Program-made: the position numbers and the translations under genes | Source: Odoribacter sp. AF15-53 | GTDB taxonomy: Bacteria > Bacteroidota > Bacteroidia > Bacteroidales > Marinifilaceae | NCBI RefSeq assembly: GCF_003479425.1 | Contig: NZ_QUHC01000014.1 | Location: forward strand, 1 to 61,829 | Length of the DNA: 61,829 nucleotides | Direction of reading: 5' to 3' | The notes under the pieces: model-generated | Databases searched by the model: none | The model's input: only the letters and a program-made list of their open reading frames with translations | Told to the model about the DNA's origin: nothing | Shown: positions 9,627-17,942 of the stretch, in pieces | Numbering within the stretch: the stretch's first letter is position 1 | Layout of the letters: every line of letters begins with the position of its first letter

Positions 9627-9699
9627 TGAACTCGGCGGGAGTCGAACCCACAACCTCTTGGGCCGTAACCAAGTGCTCTATCCATTAAGCTACGAGTCC
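9627..9699 (-). tRNA. tRNA-Arg (anticodon ACG)
   Basis: Read on the minus strand this 73-nt segment folds as a complete cloverleaf. The acceptor stem is GGACTCG/CGAGTTC with one G-U, the D-stem GCTT/GAGC, the anticodon stem CTTGG/CCAAG around the loop TTACGGC, the variable loop AGGTT, and the T-stem GTGGG/CCCGC around TTCGACT. The discriminator base is A and CCA is not encoded. Anticodon ACG (A34 presumably edited to inosine) reads CGN arginine codons. Confidence 0.96.
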
Positions 9700-9715
9700 T
9701 TCTTGATTTGCGTTG

Positions 9716-9747
9716 CAAAGATAGGGAATGTTCTCTTTTTCTGCAAG
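9716..9747 (-). promoter_or_regulatory. Promoter of tRNA-Arg
   Basis: On the minus strand CTTG (9744-9747), a 20-nt spacer and TATCTTTG (9716-9723) fit the Bacteroidota -33/-7 promoter. It lies 16 nt upstream of the tRNA 5' end. Confidence 0.7.
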
Positions 9748-9823
9748 AGTTCGTGATATTTTTTCAAATACTTTTTTTTATGTTTGAAAAATAACAAAAT
9801 GGAGCGTGTATAGTTTTTATTAC

Positions 9824-9876
9824 TACATTTGTGAGTATGAACAGAAAATAAGTGTAAAAACGCTTATTTCCTGTTC
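9824..9876 (+). promoter_or_regulatory. Promoter and 5'-UTR hairpin upstream of the small unknown gene and dapA
   Basis: TACATTTG (9824-9831) is an exact -7 element. Directly after the expected start site GAACAG (9839-9844) pairs with CTGTTC (9871-9876), enclosing AAATAAGTG (9846-9854) against CGCTTATTT (9861-9869). The resulting stem is about 15 bp with one G-U and a small internal loop. No U-tract follows, so it is not a terminator. It may be a stabilising or regulatory 5' structure. The remaining 70 nt to the gene hold only a small GTGTC/GACAC hairpin. Confidence 0.5.
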
Positions 9877-9946
9877 TGTTATAGGTTGTGTCTTTGACAC
9901 TTCAGCTTACGAGTTTATGAATATTCTAAAGTGTTGATTAATTTGT

Positions 9947-10465
9947 ATGTTTAAATATATTGCCGAAGAATTGAAAAAAAGCCATATAAAGGGTATGGCG
10001 GTGAAGGATGAGCGGATTTTGGCGTTCCATAATTTAGAGACGGCAAAGAAATGTTTGTTATTCTGGGTTGCGGATGATGTTCCGGTGTCTTCCGTGAGCA
10101 AGATTCGTGAAGCGTTGTCTAAATATATGGAGGTAAGTCTGCTTGCTTTTATCCGGCGACCGAAATTGAATCCGGAGCGAATTCCAGAAGCACTTTATCT
10201 GGAAAGTTCGGGTATTTCTTACAAGGGGAAATTTAATGATCTGAAAGTGCAGGAGATGTTGGATAAAAAGGACGATTTATTTATAGACTTGTCGTTGAAG
10301 CCGGATGTTTTAGGTGATTATATCGTGAAGAATGCTAAATCTGCTTGTAAAATTGGTTTTAATCGGTACGGTGCGGAACATGATGTTGATTTTGAACCGA
10401 TCCGGGATGTCGATGATTTTATCAGGTGTTTGTTGAAATTATTAACTAAGATAAATACGTATTGA
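9947..10465 (+). CDS. Conserved-type hypothetical protein upstream of dapA (possibly DUF6913)
   Basis: Cytoplasmic protein of 172 residues with no signal peptide or membrane segment. It contains FVADDVPVSS-like and LFIDLSLKPD motifs alternating with amphipathic helices, which suggests an alpha/beta fold, and a C-terminal DDFIRCLLKLLTKI helix. I associate this type of protein with the Bacteroidota family DUF6913, but that name is from memory. It lies one base upstream of dapA, so the two are co-transcribed and probably translationally coupled. Its function, perhaps connected to lysine or cell-wall precursor supply, is unknown. Confidence 0.75.
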   Translation: MFKYIAEELKKSHIKGMAVKDERILAFHNLETAKKCLLFWVADDVPVSSVSKIREALSKYMEVSLLAFIRRPKLNPERIPEALYLESSGISYKGKFNDLKVQEMLDKKDDLFIDLSLKPDVLGDYIVKNAKSACKIGFNRYGAEHDVDFEPIRDVDDFIRCLLKLLTKINTY

Positions 10466-10466
10466 A

Positions 10467-11342
10467 ATGAAAAAGTTTTCGGGAGTAGGGGTTGCTCTGG
10501 TGACTCCGTTTGACGAAACGGGACGTATAGACGAGAATTCTCTACGAAATTTGGTGAATTACGTGATTGATGGGGGTGTCGATTACTTGGTGGCTTTGGG
10601 AACGACTTCCGAAGCCGCGACAATGACAGCAGAGGAGAGGGCTTTTGTCGTGAACGTGATTGCCGAAGAGAATGCCGGACGTTTACCGATCGTGTTAGGG
10701 GTTGGTGGAAATAATACGGCTCAAGTGATTGAAGATCTTGCCACCTTATCTTATTTGCGGCAGGGAGATGCGATATTGAGTGTAACCCCGTATTATAACA
10801 AGCCTTCCCAGCAAGGGTTGTATAATCATTTTAGGGCGATAGCGGAGCGTACGCCACTTCCCGTAATTTTGTATAACGTGCCGGGACGTACCTCCGTGAA
10901 TATGACGGCAGCAATTACATTGAAGCTGGCCCGTGATTTTGAGAATATTATCGCTATTAAGGAGGCTTCCGGAAATTTCGAGCAGGCAACTGCTATCATT
11001 GCCGGGATGCCAGAGAATTTTATTTTCTTGTCAGGGGATGATGGAATCGCCTTGCCGTTGGTTTCAATTGGTAGTAGTGGTGTCATTTCCGTGATTGCTA
11101 ACGTGATGCCGAATGAATTTTCGACCATGGTACATTTAGCCTTGGAAGGCGAGTACGGGGAAGCCAGACGAATTCATTTGCAGTTGGGAGAGATGTTTAA
11201 AGCATTGTTTGAAGAGGGAAATCCTGCCGGAGTAAAAGCTGCATTGCACGCTAAAGGAGTTATTGCCAGCCAGAAGTTAAGATCACCTTTGTGTGAAGTC
11301 AGTGAATCTTTGTATCAGAAAATAAAACGATTAGGTGAATAA
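10467..11342 (+). CDS. dapA: 4-hydroxy-tetrahydrodipicolinate synthase
   Basis: Condenses pyruvate with aspartate semialdehyde in the first committed step of diaminopimelate/lysine synthesis. The 291-residue (beta/alpha)8 barrel is the usual length. The Schiff-base lysine is Lys165 in IAIKEASG, the catalytic tyrosine is Tyr136 in YNVPGRT, the threonine pair is at 46-47 in GTTSEA, and Arg141 binds the substrate carboxylate. All are intact. It follows the upstream gene by one base. Its last codons and stop form the left arm of a palindrome shared with the convergent gldG gene. The pathway partners lysC and lysA are 11-13 kb away. Confidence 0.97.
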   Translation: MKKFSGVGVALVTPFDETGRIDENSLRNLVNYVIDGGVDYLVALGTTSEAATMTAEERAFVVNVIAEENAGRLPIVLGVGGNNTAQVIEDLATLSYLRQGDAILSVTPYYNKPSQQGLYNHFRAIAERTPLPVILYNVPGRTSVNMTAAITLKLARDFENIIAIKEASGNFEQATAIIAGMPENFIFLSGDDGIALPLVSIGSSGVISVIANVMPNEFSTMVHLALEGEYGEARRIHLQLGEMFKALFEEGNPAGVKAALHAKGVIASQKLRSPLCEVSESLYQKIKRLGE

Positions 11343-11355
11343 ATTCACCTAATCG
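11328..11355. terminator. Palindrome containing the stop codons of both dapA and gldG
   Basis: A perfect 12-bp repeat CGATTAGGTGAA (11328-11339) against TTCACCTAATCG (11344-11355) with a 4-nt loop. The dapA TAA is in the loop and the gldG TAG is inside the right arm. On the minus strand the stem is followed by TTTTATTTT, so it can terminate the gldAFG transcript. Confidence 0.8.
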
Positions 11356-12851
11356 ATGCAACCTGGTTGAGAACGTCTCAACCTTTTCATCTTGTACTGC
11401 CGGTACTGATACAAACCAATCAATAGGACCAACAATATGGGCAAGAAGAAGTTCGAGTATTTTAAAAATCTTCGGTACGAGTCGCTCACAACCTCTAGGG
11501 TCTGATTGACAATATATTTATTTCTGAGTTTTATCAATCCGGAATCATCTGCGAGCCATTCGATAGAATTTACGGCAAAATTGGTATTGCTCAGGAAGAA
11601 CGAATCAAATGATCTGTCTTCCATGAAATCGGCGTCCGTGATGACCACGATAGCGCTGTTATTATCCTCGTTACTAAGCAAGGCGGCTACCGTGTTGTTC
11701 GGGCGATTGAAATCGTGTTTAGGTGTCCACGTCTTGTTTATATTGAAGAATACGGGCACGTTTTGGATTCCCGAAACCGACGATGATTTAGCTAGTGGCG
11801 TGTACGTGTAAGCAGATGTCGTTTTCACGTTCGTGATACTGCTGGCAAATTGTAATGAAATTGCATTTAATCCTTTGGTAATCACGTGTGAACTAAAATT
11901 TCGAATAATCGGGATATACGGAAAAGGGATATCTGTTTGGAATTGAACGAATCCTTGATCTTGTGTTACCCGGATACGTCCGCAATCACTGTCCACGACA
12001 AAGTCGTAATTGATTTTCAACCCGAAATCCTCCAGCATGTCTTCTATTCCGACCCGGTTGATAAAACCGTTATTCTGGTTGAAGCTCATTTGTCCGACGG
12101 CATGGTTAAGTGCGATATAAAGTCTTCCGCCTTGTTCCAGGTATTGATTCAAACGGATGATTTCCTCTTGGCTGAATGGTTCTTTCGGTCCAACGAGGCA
12201 AATAACTTTATACTCGTTCAGATCGGTAAACTGGTCGATGTACAGCGATTCTATGTTGGCACTATGAGATAACTCGCCTGTAATTTGTTGCATCTTTTTG
12301 CGGGATATTTCATGATGTCCTAGTAGGAAACCGATGGTTGGTTTCGTGGTGTCACATGCTTCTTTTAACCGGCGGGTAACTTCGTATTCCAATGCCGTGT
12401 TGGGAAATATGTTGATCGCTTCCTTTTTATTATCAATTTGGATGACTGCCCCGAAGTACACGTTTTGGATTTTTACGATATTTCTTTCAGTAAATTCTTG
12501 TGCGATCGGGTTTATCCCGTATTGTATTGCAAGTGCTTCTTTCTCTTCATTGTTTGGAATGACTGTATTAATCGAGAATGACTTACTGCTGAGTGTTTTA
12601 TATTCTTTCAACAGGTGTTTGAATTCTCGTCCTAATTTCACTTTATCAGGGGCAAGGCCCTCGGACATGAATAGGGTGACCGAAATGTCTTTGTCGATTT
12701 TTTTAATGATGGTTTTACTCACGGGACTTAATGAATATTTTTTGTTGCCCGTGAGGTCAATCCTGATAAAAAGAAAACAGGAGATAATATTTACCGCTAT
12801 CAGTGATAAGATCAAGTAAGTCGGGTTATATGTGAATTTCTTTTTCATCAC
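11349..12851 (-). CDS. gldG: Gliding-type ABC transporter substrate-binding/auxiliary protein GldG
   Basis: Membrane-anchored component of 500 residues of an ABC-2 exporter. An N-terminal transmembrane helix (about 10-30) is followed by LTGNKKYSLSPVSKTIIKKI, the typical start of the GldG/IFT52-like extracytoplasmic domain. That domain contains GHHEISRKK and YIALNHAVGQMSF. A second transmembrane helix lies near 470-488, followed by a basic tail. It is 12 bp downstream of gldF and ends the operon. GldA/F/G are essential for gliding in Flavobacterium but occur in non-gliding gut Bacteroidales. The cargo is unknown and no motility genes are present here. Confidence 0.86.
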   Translation of the reverse strand: MMKKKFTYNPTYLILSLIAVNIISCFLFIRIDLTGNKKYSLSPVSKTIIKKIDKDISVTLFMSEGLAPDKVKLGREFKHLLKEYKTLSSKSFSINTVIPNNEEKEALAIQYGINPIAQEFTERNIVKIQNVYFGAVIQIDNKKEAINIFPNTALEYEVTRRLKEACDTTKPTIGFLLGHHEISRKKMQQITGELSHSANIESLYIDQFTDLNEYKVICLVGPKEPFSQEEIIRLNQYLEQGGRLYIALNHAVGQMSFNQNNGFINRVGIEDMLEDFGLKINYDFVVDSDCGRIRVTQDQGFVQFQTDIPFPYIPIIRNFSSHVITKGLNAISLQFASSITNVKTTSAYTYTPLAKSSSVSGIQNVPVFFNINKTWTPKHDFNRPNNTVAALLSNEDNNSAIVVITDADFMEDRSFDSFFLSNTNFAVNSIEWLADDSGLIKLRNKYIVNQTLEVVSDSYRRFLKYSNFFLPILLVLLIGLYQYRQYKMKRLRRSQPGCID

Positions 12852-12863
12852 TCAGGTATTGTA

Positions 12864-13586
12864 TTAAAACCGGTTTTTACTGATATAATGTCTTGTTAAC
12901 GATAAGAATATAGTTGTCAAAGTAATGAAATATACCAAATCTTTCGTGTCAATAATTCCCCTGGAGATAGCATCAAAATGTTCACCCATGGATAGATATG
13001 TAAATAAAGCTGCCATAAAACCCGCACCCCAGAGTTCGGCGATGAATTCAAACAAGAATTGGAACCAGATCAGGAGGGCAAACGTAACGAAAAAGGCAAC
13101 GATCGTGTTGGACGTAAGGGAAGAAGCGAACATCCCGATGCTGATATAACACCCGCTGACTAGAAGTAATCCCAGGTAACCGCAGAATCCGACAGCGTGG
13201 TCCACGTGTCCTAGTGACGCTATCGTGATGTAATAGGGGAATGTTAATGCCAGGCATATTGCAATTTGTATAAGAATTGCGAAGTATTTTCCCGCGATAA
13301 GTTGCCACGTTTTTATCGGTTTTGAGAATAGAAGTTCGAAGATACCATCTTTCCGTTCTTCCGAGATACTTTTCATCGTGAGGGCTGGGATCAGGAAGAA
13401 AAGGGTCCAGTAAAACACGCTAAACAAGTAACTTAAAGAGGCTTGCCCGCTATAAAATACATTTTTCCCGGAAAACCAGCAAGTAAATCCTGTTACGCAA
13501 AAAAAGGCTACATAAGCGATATATATCAATAATGAATTGAATGTAACCTTTAACTCCTTTTCTATAATAACTTTTACTACATCCAT
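12864..13586 (-). CDS. gldF: ABC-2 type permease, GldF-like
   Basis: Integral membrane permease of 240 residues with six predicted helices (YIAYVAFFCVTGFTCWF, LFSVFYWTLFFLIPAL, and others). The cytoplasmic ABC-2 signature MKSISEERKDGIFELLFSKPIKTWQLIAGKYFA follows the second helix, split here as the typical EERKDG...PI motif. It sits three bases after gldA and 12 bp before gldG. With GldA it should form the transport core of the complex. Confidence 0.88.
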   Translation of the reverse strand: MDVVKVIIEKELKVTFNSLLIYIAYVAFFCVTGFTCWFSGKNVFYSGQASLSYLFSVFYWTLFFLIPALTMKSISEERKDGIFELLFSKPIKTWQLIAGKYFAILIQIAICLALTFPYYITIASLGHVDHAVGFCGYLGLLLVSGCYISIGMFASSLTSNTIVAFFVTFALLIWFQFLFEFIAELWGAGFMAALFTYLSMGEHFDAISRGIIDTKDLVYFITLTTIFLSLTRHYISKNRF

Positions 13587-13589
13587 GAG

Positions 13590-14522
13590 TTAATTATTTT
13601 GTGTAACTTTACGAAATATGTCTTCTAGTCTGGTTTGAACGGGGGTTAACTCGCTGATATACCAGTCATGTTCCTTGCAAAGATTAAAAATGGATTTTTC
13701 AATCTCCACGCCTGGATTATATTGCAATTCGAAATCCTGTTTGTGCATGATTTCGATATGCAGGATATCGGGTAAGGTGCACAAGGCTTCGTAAATCACG
13801 GGCGTCTCGTCTCCTTTGATCGCGACTTTCAGGCAAAATTCGGCATCCGATTTCCGCCGGAGTTCTGATGTCGTGCCGTTGGCAACGATTCTTCCATTGC
13901 TCATGATCATTACCTGATCACAAGTCGTTTCAATTTCCGAGAGAATGTGAGAACTTAAAATAACCGTTTTTTCTTGCCCGATTTCCTTGATAATTTTGCG
14001 AATTCCGAAGATTTGGTTCGGGTCGAGTCCGGTCGTGGGTTCATCCAGAATCACGACTTCGGGATCGTGGATGAGTGCCTGGGCTATTCCAACACGTTGG
14101 CGATAACCTTTGGACAACTCGCCAATAGCTTTGTGTTTTTCGTTATCCAGTCCGCACAAACGAATCATGTCGAGTACCCGTGAAGTGACCTTGTATTTGG
14201 GAATATTTTGGAGTTTTGAAATAAAAAATAAGAAATCAATGACATTCATTTCATTGTACAAGGGATTGTGTTCTGGCAGGTAGCCGATAAATCTTTTGAT
14301 TTTACTGGACTGTTTCCATAAAGAATAATCGTCGAATGTAATGTTTCCGAAATCAGGAGACAGAAGCCCTGCCATAATTTTCATCGTGGTTGTTTTACCC
14401 GCACCGTTCGGTCCCAAGAAGCCTAGAATCTCACCTCTTTTAGCTTTAAAAGAAATGGAATCCACGGCTTTTTGATTCTCGAAAGATTTCGTCAGATTTT
14501 CCACAATTACATCCATGGGCAC
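13590..14522 (-). CDS. gldA: ABC transporter ATP-binding protein, GldA-like
   Basis: ATPase of 310 residues. The Walker A motif GPNGAGKTT starts near residue 37. The ABC signature is degenerate (LSKGYRQRVGIAQAL), as is normal for ABC-2 exporters. Walker B is VVILDEP with GLDP downstream, and the switch His is in ILSSHILSE. A C-terminal 90-residue extension (about 220-310) resembles the regulatory tail of GldA/NatA proteins. The first gene of gldA-gldF-gldG; the start could also be the third codon (MDVIVENL). The 115-bp gap upstream to the LacI gene holds no clear promoter match. Confidence 0.9.
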   Translation of the reverse strand: MPMDVIVENLTKSFENQKAVDSISFKAKRGEILGFLGPNGAGKTTTMKIMAGLLSPDFGNITFDDYSLWKQSSKIKRFIGYLPEHNPLYNEMNVIDFLFFISKLQNIPKYKVTSRVLDMIRLCGLDNEKHKAIGELSKGYRQRVGIAQALIHDPEVVILDEPTTGLDPNQIFGIRKIIKEIGQEKTVILSSHILSEIETTCDQVMIMSNGRIVANGTTSELRRKSDAEFCLKVAIKGDETPVIYEALCTLPDILHIEIMHKQDFELQYNPGVEIEKSIFNLCKEHDWYISELTPVQTRLEDIFRKVTQNN

Positions 14523-14637
14523 TGTTATTAGTTTTTACAAAAATAGTTATTCAAACTATTGATTTTTGGCTTTAATAATCTTTAACCGAGTAATTAACAA
14601 GGTTTTAATCTATAATGTTAAGATTTTATCAATTATG

Positions 14638-15678
14638 TTAGCAATTCTCGTATTTATGATGTTTATCCGAGGATTCCCGGATGATCAATTCGCAATTAAT
14701 GATTTCTTTTTTTATCTGGGCGTGCTTGCTGTTCGTGATTTGTTCAAACAGAAGTTCGGCGGCCGCTTTCCCGATTTTTTCAGGGAACTGGTTGATAGAA
14801 CTAACCGTGGGATTCATGTAACGGGAACGCTTCGTGTTGGAGAAACCTACCACGGCAATTTCTTCGGGTATATTGAGTCCTTTTTCTTTAATGGCCTCGA
14901 TTGCCCCGATCGCCAAGTCATCCGTGAGGCCGAATATGGCATCCGGTCTCTCACCGAGAGAAAGTAAACGAAGGGTTGCTTCTTTTCCCGCGTTTACCGT
15001 GAAATCGGTACAATGGTAAATAGAATTGGAATTTACCGGAAGGTGATTGGCTTCCATGGCTTTTTTATAACCTTCCATGCGATTGCCCCCGATCGCGATG
15101 TTTTCAGGCCCGCACAATAAGGTTATCTTCTTGCATCCTTCGGACACGAGATGCTGAACGGCTTGAAAAGCGGCGGTTACCCCGTCTGTTACAACTCTCG
15201 AAGCGTTGACTTCATTGGTGGTACGGTCAAACAATACTACCGGGATTCCTGAGTCCTGGATCATTTTAATGTGATCGTAATTTTTTGTCTCGTGTGATAA
15301 CGCGAGAATAATGCCATCTGCCCGGTTTGCCATAAGTACATCAACGCTTTTCTGTTCTTTCTGGAAACTTTCATTAGATGAAATGACCAAAACGTTGTAA
15401 CCGTAGTTGTCAGCGACTTCCTCAATCGTTTTCACAACCGTGGCGAAAAAAGTACTCACGATCTGTGGAACAATAACCCCGATCGAGTGGCTCTTGTGTG
15501 TTTTTAAGGCCACGGCTATGGGATTCGGTTTGTAGCCGAGTTGTTTCGCGAGGTCTTGTACGGTTTTGCGGGTTTGTGCACTAATCTCATGGTTGTCTTT
15601 CAACGCGCGGGAAACTGTTGACACGGATATATTTAGTTTCTCTGCAATGTCCTTGATTGTTACTGGTCGTTGTGTCAT
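14638..15678 (-). CDS. LacI family transcriptional regulator
   Basis: Regulator of 346 residues. The N-terminal helix-turn-helix at 6-26 reads VTIKDIAEKLNISVSTVSRAL and the hinge helix is around 50-60. A periplasmic-binding-protein-like sensor domain follows from about 64 (HSIGVIVPQIVSTFFATVV, VLFDRTTNEV, DAIFGLTDDLAIGAI, AVVGFSNTKRSRYMNP). It is CcpA/LacI-like overall. The gene starts 18 bp after the stop of the HD-phosphodiesterase gene and may share its transcript. Neither the ligand nor the target operon can be read from the sequence; no sugar-utilisation operon is adjacent. Confidence 0.92.
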   Translation of the reverse strand: MTQRPVTIKDIAEKLNISVSTVSRALKDNHEISAQTRKTVQDLAKQLGYKPNPIAVALKTHKSHSIGVIVPQIVSTFFATVVKTIEEVADNYGYNVLVISSNESFQKEQKSVDVLMANRADGIILALSHETKNYDHIKMIQDSGIPVVLFDRTTNEVNASRVVTDGVTAAFQAVQHLVSEGCKKITLLCGPENIAIGGNRMEGYKKAMEANHLPVNSNSIYHCTDFTVNAGKEATLRLLSLGERPDAIFGLTDDLAIGAIEAIKEKGLNIPEEIAVVGFSNTKRSRYMNPTVSSINQFPEKIGKAAAELLFEQITNSKHAQIKKEIINCELIIRESSDKHHKYENC

Positions 15679-15696
15679 GTTTAGGTATATTGAAGT

Positions 15697-17757
15697 TTAT
15701 GACTTGGTTTGTAATTTCGGGTACGCGATGCGGGCATGGTACACGTTTATCAACATTTCCGAGAACACGCGTTTCACCGTGGAAATATCTTTGAACGTTA
15801 AATCCGCGTTGGCGAATCTTCCTTCGTTGAGGAGTCCGTTAATCAAGTCGTTCACGAGTTTTGTCAAATTTTCCTCATCTTTGATTTCCAAGGCTCTGGA
15901 AGCGGCCTCTACCCCGTCAGCCATCATGACTACGGCGCATTCCTTTCTTACCGGATCGGGACCGGGATAGGTAAATAAAGCTTCATTAATTTCTTTATCC
16001 GGGTATTTATTTTTGAACGAGTAGTAAAAATATTTCACTTTACTCTTTCCGTGATGTGTGCGGATAAAATCTTTAAGAGCTTCTGGTAGTTTGTATTTAT
16101 TGGCTAACTCTAATCCTTGGGTTACATGCCCGATGATGATTTGTGCGCTTTCATCGAAATCCAGTGAGCTATGCGGGTTTAACCCTCCTGTTTGATTTTC
16201 GATAAACATGATCGGGTTGTATGATTTGCCGATATCGTGGTATAATGCTCCCGTGCGCGCAAGAAGAGGACTTCCCCCGATATGGTAAATGGCTTCTTCG
16301 GCCAAGTTGGCCACCATAAGCGAATGTTGGAAAGTGCCCGGGGCTTTTTTAGTCAGGTTGCGTAATGCCGGGTGATTTGGGTTAGAATATTCCAGCAAGC
16401 TGATCTCCGACGTGTACCCGAAGAGACGTTCCACTAGGTAGAGGGCCGGGTAAATCAGGCTTAAAAGTACGGTGTTTATCATGAGGAGCAAGATGGCCAG
16501 AAGATGTTTGGGCTCGAAAGTCCCTTCTTGTATCAGCGTGAATGCCCCGTATACCAGTATGTAGGTCAAGAATACCAATCCGAGTGCGATGAAAAGCTGT
16601 GATCTGCGTTGCAAGTGTGACAGGCTGAACATGGCAACGATTCCGGCGGATATCTGCATGAAAAAATACATGTAATTGTTGGGGGCGTAATAGGATATCA
16701 ACATGGTCGTGCCCAGTAAAAGATAGAGTGCCGGCCTTGTCCCGAATAGAATATTCACGATAATCGGGAAAAACAAGACGGGGATCGTCAGGATGTTGAT
16801 ATGCTGGAAGTAACTGATGCTACCCAGGGCAATTGTCAGTAAAAACATGCTGTACAAGAAAAAGAAGTCCTTGTTGTTGTAGAATAACCTTTTTCTTGAA
16901 ACATAAAGAAATATGGAAAAACTCATAATTGCGATCAGGGTCAACACGGTTTGTGCAACCGTGATTCTGATCCGGTCAATGGTTGATCCCAGACTCTGTT
17001 CATGTTCGATACGAAAAGATTCGAGGACCTTGTATTTTTCAGGTGTTACCAGATCATTTTTAGATATGATGATATCTCCCCGGTTGACCATTCCTTGCGT
17101 TGGGGTGATACTTTTTATGTTGGTTTCGATAGCGAGCCCGGTTTTGACGGCATCATATTCCAGGTTTGGGTTGATATAATTGTTTAATCCCATGCTGAGA
17201 ATCCCTTCTTCGGTGGCCTTGGGAAGCTGTAAATCCTTGATGTATTTTACCAGTGTCTCGTACGCCTGTTTTAAGGTAAACACGTTTGAAAATTTCTCGT
17301 CAATAGCGATATTATCTTTCACTACCAGGATATTTTTGACCTTGTTGACGTCGAGCTTTTCTGGCATCAAAAGGATCCCTTTGGAATAAATTTCTCGTAG
17401 TTTATTCACGATACGATCCATTTCCCGCTCGTTAGAATGAGTGCGATAGGGATTAAGTTTCTCTGAAAATTTACTTATCTGTCCTTCAATATTTGTTTCT
17501 TTGAAGTTAAAAATGGGAGCTTGTTCATCCCTGATTTTCTCGATGTCAGCGGTTATTTCTTCCGAACTTTTATGCAAGGGAAAATCCAGCGGGGCGATTA
17601 AGGTTTCGTATTTCCATGGCATGCCTTTCTGGTAGGAATATTTAAACCCTTCAATTTTAGGGAGTAATAATACGATAAGGCCGCAGATAATGATGATCGT
17701 ACTGATTTTAAACACGTATTGAATCGTACGGTGCTTTTTATTTTTGTTGTTTGGCAT
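15697..17757 (-). CDS. 7TM-HD domain phosphohydrolase, PgpH-like (cyclic-di-AMP phosphodiesterase family)
   Basis: Membrane protein of 686 residues. One helix at about 16-34 is followed by a large extracytoplasmic 7TMR-HDED-type domain (about 45-255), then a cluster of seven helices (about 262-435). A cytoplasmic HD domain follows with His near 478 (HSLMVANLAEEA), the metal-binding pair in ALYHDIGK near 505, and further histidines in RTHHGKSKVKYFYYSF. This is the PgpH architecture. In Listeria PgpH hydrolyses cyclic-di-AMP, and that role here is a family inference. The gene precedes the LacI gene on the same strand. Confidence 0.88.
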   Translation of the reverse strand: MPNNKNKKHRTIQYVFKISTIIIICGLIVLLLPKIEGFKYSYQKGMPWKYETLIAPLDFPLHKSSEEITADIEKIRDEQAPIFNFKETNIEGQISKFSEKLNPYRTHSNEREMDRIVNKLREIYSKGILLMPEKLDVNKVKNILVVKDNIAIDEKFSNVFTLKQAYETLVKYIKDLQLPKATEEGILSMGLNNYINPNLEYDAVKTGLAIETNIKSITPTQGMVNRGDIIISKNDLVTPEKYKVLESFRIEHEQSLGSTIDRIRITVAQTVLTLIAIMSFSIFLYVSRKRLFYNNKDFFFLYSMFLLTIALGSISYFQHINILTIPVLFFPIIVNILFGTRPALYLLLGTTMLISYYAPNNYMYFFMQISAGIVAMFSLSHLQRRSQLFIALGLVFLTYILVYGAFTLIQEGTFEPKHLLAILLLMINTVLLSLIYPALYLVERLFGYTSEISLLEYSNPNHPALRNLTKKAPGTFQHSLMVANLAEEAIYHIGGSPLLARTGALYHDIGKSYNPIMFIENQTGGLNPHSSLDFDESAQIIIGHVTQGLELANKYKLPEALKDFIRTHHGKSKVKYFYYSFKNKYPDKEINEALFTYPGPDPVRKECAVVMMADGVEAASRALEIKDEENLTKLVNDLINGLLNEGRFANADLTFKDISTVKRVFSEMLINVYHARIAYPKLQTKS

Positions 17758-17787
17758 ATCCCGATTTTATCTTGAATTATCTTTGTT

Positions 17788-17795
17788 CAAAGATA
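17788..17795 (-). promoter_or_regulatory. -7 element TATCTTTG for the HD phosphodiesterase gene
   Basis: Exact TAnnTTTG on the minus strand, about 30 nt before the ATG at 17757. No good -33 partner lies in the preceding terminator stem. Confidence 0.45.
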
Positions 17796-17802
17796 TAATA
17801 AA

Positions 17803-17835
17803 ATTTTAAAGCCTCCTATTGGGAGGCTTTAAAAT
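17803..17835 (-). terminator. Terminator downstream of fabD
   Basis: A perfect 14-bp stem, ATTTTAAAGCCTCC (17803-17816) with GGAGGCTTTAAAAT (17822-17835), loop 5 nt. On the minus strand it ends in TTTTAAAATTTT-like sequence. It closes the folE-fabD transcript before the HD gene promoter. Confidence 0.8.
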
Positions 17836-17935
17836 TGTTACAAGTTACAGGTTGAACCTTCGGTCCTGCAGGTTACAAGTTAATTAACACGAGAAAATAA
17901 GCTTGTAACCTGCAAATTTGTAACGTTTGTCAAAG
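17832..17935. repeat. GTTACAAGTT-type intergenic repeat
   Basis: The sequence holds GTTACAAGTTACAGGTT, GCAGGTTACAAGTTAATT and, inverted, GCTTGTAACCTGC. The outer copies can pair. The same unit recurs at 24373-24434. It fills the gap before fabD and no gene is evident. Confidence 0.55.
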
Positions 17936-17942
17936 GTAAATA

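Noticed and set aside
9473..9718. Open frame on the minus strand giving an 81-residue protein
   Set aside because: It runs through tRNA-Arg and the adjacent terminator and is an artefact of them.
11349..14522. Type IX secretion or gliding motility cluster
   Set aside because: Only the GldA/F/G ABC transporter is present; no gldK-N, spr or por genes lie nearby, and this ABC complex is not part of the secretion system.
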